A DNA stretch of 61,664 bases from contig JALHPN010000024.1 in NCBI GenBank assembly GCA_022842465.1, forward strand, positions 1 through 61,664, written 5' to 3'. Of this stretch, positions 56,498-61,664 are shown one piece after another. The notes under the pieces were generated by a model. It did not search any database. It had not been told where the DNA came from and was given only the letters and a program-made list of their open reading frames with translations. Position 1 is the stretch's first letter; the number at the start of each line of letters is the position of its first letter. The DNA is from Polyangiaceae bacterium (GTDB taxonomy: Bacteria; Myxococcota_A; Polyangia; Polyangiales; Polyangiaceae). The position numbers and the translations under genes are program-made.

Positions 56498-57841
56498 TCA
56501 GGGGAAGCGACCGCAAGCTGCGAGGAGATCGAGCCGGGCCTGGCGCGCCGCATCCTCGGCGATCGCGGCATCCGTGTCCGCGTCCCGCTCGCGTCGCTGC
56601 GCGTCGACGAGCTCGATGTTCGACGTCGCGCCCGCGCGGTAGGCGAGCTCGGCGAGCGAGAGCGCCTCGCGCGCGACCACCGCGGCCTCGCGCGCGGCGG
56701 CGAGCGCGGCGTCCGCACGCTGGACGGCCTCGAACGCGATGCGCACGTCGGAGCGCGCCTGACGAAGGGTCGCGTCGAGGCGTGTCTTCGCCTGGGCGTG
56801 GAGGGCCGCGCGCTCGTCGGCGAGGCCGTAACGGGTGCCGCCGTCGAAGAGCGGGATGCTCAGGACGAGCTGCGCCTGCCATCCCCTGAGCGGCTGCGTG
56901 AGCGTCGGCGGGTTCTGATAGAACGGCTGCGCGACCGCGACGAGGGCCGGGAGGTAGTCCACGTAGTCGTCGCGCACGGCCTTGCGGGTCGTCTCGACCT
57001 GATCGCGCTGGACGGTGACGTCGCTCCGCCCGCTCGCCTCTCGGAGCGCATCGGGGAGCGGCGGTGGGGCCGCGAGCGACACGTCCTGGGCGTCGAGGGG
57101 GACGTCCTCGCCCACCGCGATGCCGAGCGCCTCTTGCGCGCGCGCGAGCGCGGTCCCCTGCTGCTCGAGGCGCGCTTGAGCCGTCGCGCGCTCCTGCGTC
57201 GCACGCACCGCGTCGAGGCGGTTGCCCACGCCGCCGCGGAGGCGAGATCGGGCGAACTCCTCGTGTGCCCTCGCGACGTCGAGCGCCCGCGCCGCCGTCT
57301 CGAGCACCCGGTGCTGCGCGATCACGGAGAGATACGCGCGACCCGCCACGAGCGCGACCTGCCGTCGCGTGTCGACGAGCGTGCCGCCCGCGATGCCCGC
57401 CGACTCCCGCGCGCGAGCCGTCGCCGCGAGCGCGCGGGGCGCGAGGATCGGCACCGTGAGGAGGAGGTTCGCGCTGAGCTGGTTCGCGCCCAGGATGACG
57501 CGATCCTGCAGGACGCGGTCGCCGTCCAGGCGCGTGTAGGTCGCATTCGCCGCGACCGTCGGCAGCCACCCGGAGCGGACCTGCTCGACGATGGCCTGCG
57601 CGCGCTTCGCCTCGGAGGCAGCGAGGGCGGTGTCGGGGCTGCGCGTCATCGCGCGCCGGATGACCTCCTCGAAGGACAGCTTCCGAGCGCCCGGGGCGCC
57701 GGAAGGAATCGGCGTCCTCGCCTCGGGCGGAGGCGCCGCGATCGCCGGGGCTGCGGGCGACGGCTGGGGCTGCGCCCCGACGTCTCCTCCGGCGAGGACG
57801 AGAGCGACGCACACGGCGACCGCGAGAGCACGATCACTCAC
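56498..57841 (-). CDS. TolC-family outer-membrane efflux protein
   Basis: The 447-residue protein has a signal peptide (MSDRALAVAV... AQ) and the TolC fold: two repeated helical halves with a conserved opening (KLSFEEVIRRAMTRSPDTALA), a heptad-like middle, and a C-terminal RxGATSNIELVDAQR motif typical of the outer-membrane factor family. It forms the outer channel of a tripartite efflux pump. The GTG start at 57841 overlaps the end of the RND pump gene by 8 bases, so translation is coupled. It ends about 240 bases before the next gene on the strand. Confidence 0.92.
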   Translation of the reverse strand: MSDRALAVAVCVALVLAGGDVGAQPQPSPAAPAIAAPPPEARTPIPSGAPGARKLSFEEVIRRAMTRSPDTALAASEAKRAQAIVEQVRSGWLPTVAANATYTRLDGDRVLQDRVILGANQLSANLLLTVPILAPRALAATARARESAGIAGGTLVDTRRQVALVAGRAYLSVIAQHRVLETAARALDVARAHEEFARSRLRGGVGNRLDAVRATQERATAQARLEQQGTALARAQEALGIAVGEDVPLDAQDVSLAAPPPLPDALREASGRSDVTVQRDQVETTRKAVRDDYVDYLPALVAVAQPFYQNPPTLTQPLRGWQAQLVLSIPLFDGGTRYGLADERAALHAQAKTRLDATLRQARSDVRIAFEAVQRADAALAAAREAAVVAREALSLAELAYRAGATSNIELVDAQRRERDADTDAAIAEDAARQARLDLLAACGRFP

Positions 57842-60800
57842 CGGCGACCTCCTGGACGACGAGTCCCGTCTCGTCGTCGTCTGCCGCAGGCGCTCTCTTG
57901 AAGCGCGCCGCGACCGTGTACAGGCTCGGAATGAGGAACAGCGTGAAGACGGTCGACACCGTCAGGCCGCCGATGACGGCGCGGGCGAGGGGAAGGTTGG
58001 TCTCGCTGCCCTCTCCGATCCCGAGCGCCATCGGGACGAGACCCGCGACGGTCGCGATCGTCGTCATGAGAATGGGCCGGAGCCGCGTCTTCGCCGCGAC
58101 GACGGTGGCCTCGACGAGCGACTCGCCGCGCCTCCGCAGGACGTTCGCGAAGTCCACGAGGAGCACGCCGTTCGAGACGACGATGCCGACCATCATGATG
58201 ATGCCCATCGCGCTGTTCACGCTGAGCGTCGTCTTGGTCGCCCAGAGCATCGCGAACACGCCGCTCACGCCGAGCGGCACGCTGAACATGATGACGAGCG
58301 GGTCGAGGAGCGACTTGAACTGGGACGCGAGCACCATGTAGACGAGCGCGAGCGCCATCACCGCGGCGAGGGTGAGCCCCTGGAACGCCTGCTTCTGCGC
58401 CAGCGTCTGCCCGCCCAGCTGCGCGGAGAAGCCGTCCGGCGGCGGATGGTCGTCGAGCGCCTTCTGGACGGCGCCGCTCGCCGCGCCGAGGTCCTTGCCC
58501 GGCGCGAGGTTGGCCGTCACGTCGATGATGCGCTGGAGGTACTTCCGCGCGATGACGACGGGGCCGCTCCCTCGCTCGACACGAGCCACGTTCGAGAGTG
58601 GCAGCATCGCGCCCGTCGGTGTGCGGAGAAAGACGCTCTCGAGGTCGTCGACGTGCGAGCGGTGCGCGTCGTCGAGGCGAACGTTGATGAAGTACTCGTT
58701 GCCCGTCTTCGGGTCCGAGAACGCGATCGGCGAGAACTGGGTGTTGCCGACGAGGCTCGAGAGGACGCTCTGGGCGATCTGCTGCTGGGAGATGCCGAGC
58801 GTGCCCGCCTTGCTGCGGTCGACGACGACGTCGAGCTCGGGATAGTTCTCCTCGCGCGTGATCTGCACGTCGGTGAGGAGCGCCGCGCCGCGGTCGTCGG
58901 TGAGCGCGCGCAGCTCGGCGGCGACCGCCTTCGCGTACGCGCTGGCCTGGTCGAGGTCGAACCCGAGGATCTCGACGTCGATCGGAGCCGGGGCGCCGAA
59001 GTTGAGGATGCGCTTCACGATACCGCCCGTGAAGTAGAAGACCCCGATCCCGGGCATGTCGTCCTTCAGGGCAGCGCGGATCTTCTCGGTCGCCTGCACG
59101 TCGGAGAACGCCCGGTCCGTCTTCGGGACCAGGTTGATCTGCACGTTGCCGGCGTGCGGGCCGGTGTTGGACGTGAAGATCGCGGTGCGCCCGGAGGGGA
59201 GCCCGTTGTCCGCCAGCATCGTGTTGAACGACGCCTTCGTGCCGCCGGCCCCGCCGAGCGCGGCGGTCACCGCCTTCTCGACACGCTGCCCGATGGCTTC
59301 GGTCAGCTCTACCCGTGTGCCGATCGGGGCCTTGTAGATGACGGAGAACTGCCCCTCGTCGGAGTCGGGGAAGAACTCGGAGCCGATCTTCTTCAGGAGG
59401 AGGAGGGAGGCCGCGAAGAGGGCGAGGATGCCGACGACGACGGGCGCCCGGTGCCGCAGGACGCCGCGGAGGACCCTTGCGTAGCCGGCGTCGAGCGCGT
59501 CCAGCGCGCGGGTGAGGCCGCCCGAGATCCCGCGCTCGGCGTGCCCGGCGCGGAGCCACGACAGGCAGAGGAGAGGCGTGACCGTTCGCGACACGAAGAA
59601 GCTCGTGACGAGCGAGAAGGTGATCGTGAGCGCGAGCGGCACGAACAGGTTCTTCGCGACGCCGGTCAGGAAGACGACGGGGAAGAACACGATCACGGTC
59701 GTGACGGTCGACACCAGGATCGGCATCGCGACCTCTTGCGCAGCATCGAGCACGGCCTTGCGCCGGTTCGACGTCGTCCCGAGGTGGCGATGGATGTTCT
59801 CGAGCTCGACGATCGAGTCGTCGACGAGCCGTCCGACCCCGAGCGCGAGGCCGCCGAGGGTGAAGACGTTGAGCGTCTGACCCGAGAAGTAGAGGAGGAT
59901 GAACGTCGCGATGATCGAGAGCGGGATCGCGACGGACACGATCGCGGTCGCGCGCATGCTCACGAGGAAGACGAGGATGACCGCCATCGCGAGGAGTCCG
60001 CCCTGGACCGCCTCGTGCTCGAGCGACTTCACGGCCGCGCGGATGTAGGTCGACTGGTCGAACGAGATGTCGAGCTTCACGTTCGGAGGAACGCCGCGGA
60101 GGTTCGGCAGCGCCGCCCGCACGGCGTCGACGACGGCGATCGTGTTCGCGCCCGGCTGCTTGAAGACACGGAGGTAGACCCCGCGCTCACCGTTCACGCG
60201 GACGACGTTCGCCTGGTCGGCGGCCCCGTCCTCCACCGTCGCCACGTCGGCGAGGCGCACCGTCGCGCCGTTCGCCTGCTTCACCACCACGTCCTCGAGC
60301 TCTCGGACGGTGTCGACCTGCGTGTTCGTGAAGACGTTGTACTCGCGGTCACCGGAGCGGAGGGTGCCGCTCGGGAGGAGCAGGTTCGAGGCCTTGACCG
60401 TCGAGACGACGTCGAGGATCCCGAGGCCGCGCGCACGGAGTCGATCGCGATCGGCGCGGACGGTGATCTCGCGCGTCTTCCCCCCGCTCACGGTGGCGCT
60501 CGCGATGCCGGGAAGGCGCTCGAGCTGCGGCTCGATCACGTTGAAGGCGAGGTCGTAGAGCTGCTTCTCGTCGAGGCCCTCCCCGCGCGCGACGACCTGA
60601 ACGACCGGGATGTTGGTGACGTCGAACTTCAGGAGGAAGGGCTGCTGGATGCCGGGCGGCAGCTGACTCTGGACCTGCGCCACCCGCTGCTGCACCTCGA
60701 ACTGGGCCGTGTCGAGGTTCGTCCCGTGGTTGAACCAGACGCTGACGACCGACGCACCCTGCTTCGACGTGCTCTCGACCCGGTCGACGCCCGGAGACGA

Positions 60801-61016
60801 CGCGACCGCGCGCTCGATCGGCTGCGTGATCGCCTTCTCGATGTCACCGGGGCCCGCGCCCGCGTAGAACGTGACGACCCGGATCACCGGGATGTCGATG
60901 TTCGGGAAGAGGTCGACCGAGAGGCGCGTCACGGCGAGCGCCCCGAGCGCCATCACCATCAGCGAGACCATCAGGATCAGGATCGGGTTCCGCAGCGCGA
61001 GTCGCGTGAGCCACAT
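57834..61016 (-). CDS. RND-family efflux transporter (AcrB/HAE1 type)
   Basis: The 1060-residue pump has two duplicated halves, each with a transmembrane helix followed by a large periplasmic loop and a five-helix bundle. The N-terminus has IPVIRVVTFYAGAGPGDIEKAI. TM4 carries the proton-relay acidic pair (RLVDDSIVELENIH), and the second half has motifs GVVVSNGVLLVDFAN and RLRPILMTTIAT. The AcrB-like length and these motifs suggest the HAE1 group (hydrophobic or amphiphilic drugs, dyes, metabolites) rather than the metal CzcA group, but the substrate is not determined. It is co-transcribed with the adaptor upstream (61032 onwards) and the TolC-like gene downstream. Confidence 0.93.
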   Translation of the reverse strand: MWLTRLALRNPILILMVSLMVMALGALAVTRLSVDLFPNIDIPVIRVVTFYAGAGPGDIEKAITQPIERAVASSPGVDRVESTSKQGASVVSVWFNHGTNLDTAQFEVQQRVAQVQSQLPPGIQQPFLLKFDVTNIPVVQVVARGEGLDEKQLYDLAFNVIEPQLERLPGIASATVSGGKTREITVRADRDRLRARGLGILDVVSTVKASNLLLPSGTLRSGDREYNVFTNTQVDTVRELEDVVVKQANGATVRLADVATVEDGAADQANVVRVNGERGVYLRVFKQPGANTIAVVDAVRAALPNLRGVPPNVKLDISFDQSTYIRAAVKSLEHEAVQGGLLAMAVILVFLVSMRATAIVSVAIPLSIIATFILLYFSGQTLNVFTLGGLALGVGRLVDDSIVELENIHRHLGTTSNRRKAVLDAAQEVAMPILVSTVTTVIVFFPVVFLTGVAKNLFVPLALTITFSLVTSFFVSRTVTPLLCLSWLRAGHAERGISGGLTRALDALDAGYARVLRGVLRHRAPVVVGILALFAASLLLLKKIGSEFFPDSDEGQFSVIYKAPIGTRVELTEAIGQRVEKAVTAALGGAGGTKASFNTMLADNGLPSGRTAIFTSNTGPHAGNVQINLVPKTDRAFSDVQATEKIRAALKDDMPGIGVFYFTGGIVKRILNFGAPAPIDVEILGFDLDQASAYAKAVAAELRALTDDRGAALLTDVQITREENYPELDVVVDRSKAGTLGISQQQIAQSVLSSLVGNTQFSPIAFSDPKTGNEYFINVRLDDAHRSHVDDLESVFLRTPTGAMLPLSNVARVERGSGPVVIARKYLQRIIDVTANLAPGKDLGAASGAVQKALDDHPPPDGFSAQLGGQTLAQKQAFQGLTLAAVMALALVYMVLASQFKSLLDPLVIMFSVPLGVSGVFAMLWATKTTLSVNSAMGIIMMVGIVVSNGVLLVDFANVLRRRGESLVEATVVAAKTRLRPILMTTIATVAGLVPMALGIGEGSETNLPLARAVIGGLTVSTVFTLFLIPSLYTVAARFKRAPAADDDETGLVVQEVAGE

Positions 61017-61031
61017 GCGTGCCTCCGGGTC

Positions 61032-61664
61032 CTACTTCGCCGCCCCGGACGGCGGCACGACGGGGGCACGGGTCGGGCGCACGGCCGTGCCGTCGGACAG
61101 GTTGTCCATCCCTTGCGTCACGATCGACTCACCCGCCACGACGCCTTTCACGAGCTCGAGCGAGTCGCCCTCGTCGACGCCGACCGTCACCTCGCGGCGC
61201 CTCGCGACGTCTCCGTCGACGACGAAGACCCATCGCTTCCCGCTGGAGACGAGGACCGCGGAGGCCGGCACGACCACGGCGTTCGGATGCGTGTCGATCA
61301 CGATCGCGCCGCGCCCGAACATGCCTGGGCGGAGGAGCCCCTCCCGGTTGTCGAGTCGGACCTCGGCGTCGAGCGTCCGGGTGCCCGGGTCCAGCGAGGG
61401 CGCGATGCGGACGACGCTGCCCTCCACTTTCCGGGAGGGCAGCGCGTCGAGCGAGAGGACCGCCTTCTGACCCAGCTTCACGAGCGACACGTCGCGCTCC
61501 GTGACCGAGACGAAGGCCTTGAGCAGGTCGATGCGCGCGACCGTCACGATCGTCGCTCCGGTCGATGTGCCCACGAGCGCGCCCGGGTCGAGCTTCCGCG
61601 CCGTGACGAACCCGTCCATCGGCGACGTGATCTTCGTCTCGCCGAGGCGCGTGGCGAGCGCCGC
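61032..61664 (-). CDS. RND efflux periplasmic adaptor (HlyD/AcrA-type), 5' truncated
   Basis: The C-terminal 210 residues of a membrane-fusion protein run off the window edge at 61664. The visible part contains the beta-barrel domain (segments ALVGTSTGATIVTVA, ERDVSLVKLGQKAV) and the AcrA-type strand LRPGMFGRGAIVI and its flanks, ending in a Pro-rich tail. The adaptor links the RND pump in the inner membrane to the TolC channel. The stop codon at 61032 is 15 bases before the RND start, so the three genes form one operon. The N-terminal signal and lipoyl domain lie outside the window. Confidence 0.9.
   Translation of the reverse strand, partial: AALATRLGETKITSPMDGFVTARKLDPGALVGTSTGATIVTVARIDLLKAFVSVTERDVSLVKLGQKAVLSLDALPSRKVEGSVVRIAPSLDPGTRTLDAEVRLDNREGLLRPGMFGRGAIVIDTHPNAVVVPASAVLVSSGKRWVFVVDGDVARRREVTVGVDEGDSLELVKGVVAGESIVTQGMDNLSDGTAVRPTRAPVVPPSGAAK

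Overview
The window is about 61.7 kb of very GC-rich DNA with strong G/C third-position bias. It looks like chromosome from a Myxococcota (deltaproteobacterial) bacterium, probably of the Polyangiales/Sorangiineae type. This is inferred from the mixture of eukaryote-like Ser/Thr kinases, FHA proteins, PAS histidine kinases, many small unrecognised lipoproteins with Asp/Gly/Pro-rich leaders, and PEGA/TolB-like secreted proteins. No 16S rRNA gene or other taxonomic marker is present, so the placement rests on gene style only. No transposase, integrase, phage gene, CRISPR array or rRNA was seen.

Layout. 1-5.3 kb: tail of a secreted protein, an FHA-GGDEF diguanylate cyclase, an SDR dehydrogenase, a J-domain protein and the lysine/DAP pair dapA-dapB. 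5.4-11.7 kb: lipoproteins, an alpha/beta hydrolase preceded by a near-consensus sigma-54 promoter, two related secreted proteins, rsmD, and an AgmX-like envelope protein. 11.7-20.3 kb: truA, two acetyltransferase-type genes, a DegP/HtrA protease, a PAS histidine kinase, an outer-membrane protein and an NAD(P)-dependent epimerase. 20.3-27.1 kb: two tandem transmembrane Ser/Thr kinases and secA. 27.1-31.9 kb: three lipoproteins and a full-length single-chain glycine dehydrogenase gcvP. 32.1-35.8 kb: a transporter block (ArsB/NhaD-like, SulP, small membrane protein). 36.0-39.6 kb: an FHA/degenerate-GGDEF/sigma-54 activator, two lipoproteins and a gene-poor stretch. 39.6-44.1 kb: a 1479-residue lipoprotein metzincin-type metalloprotease ending at a clear intrinsic terminator. 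44.1-52.3 kb: a GcvR-like double-ACT protein, a VWA protein, tRNA-Arg(TCT), a HEAT-like protein, a hybrid histidine kinase with a soluble Ser/Thr kinase, a cholesterol-oxidase-like GMC oxidoreductase and a lipoprotein resembling animal c-type lysozyme. 52.4-61.7 kb: a TerB-like/PPP phosphatase fusion, a VanY-like peptidase with a lipoprotein, and a tripartite RND efflux operon whose adaptor runs off the window.

Functional themes. Housekeeping genes (dapAB, rsmD, truA, secA, gcvP, tRNA-Arg) are interspersed with signalling genes: three Ser/Thr kinases, two PAS histidine kinases, one diguanylate cyclase and one sigma-54 activator. There is also a large cell-envelope set: about ten predicted lipoproteins, DegP, the outer-membrane protein, the peptidoglycan-active VanY-like and lysozyme-like proteins, and RND efflux.

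The observations most worth following are: (i) the GH22-like lysozyme lipoprotein at 51.8 kb, which keeps both catalytic acids and two of the four canonical disulfide pairs; (ii) the sigma-54 activator that carries a degenerate GGDEF-like domain between FHA and AAA+; (iii) the TerB-like-PPP phosphatase fusion; (iv) the giant metalloprotease and its neighbouring small lipoprotein, which share a poly-Gly-acidic C-terminal tail. All functional statements come from reading motifs by eye; no database search was run.
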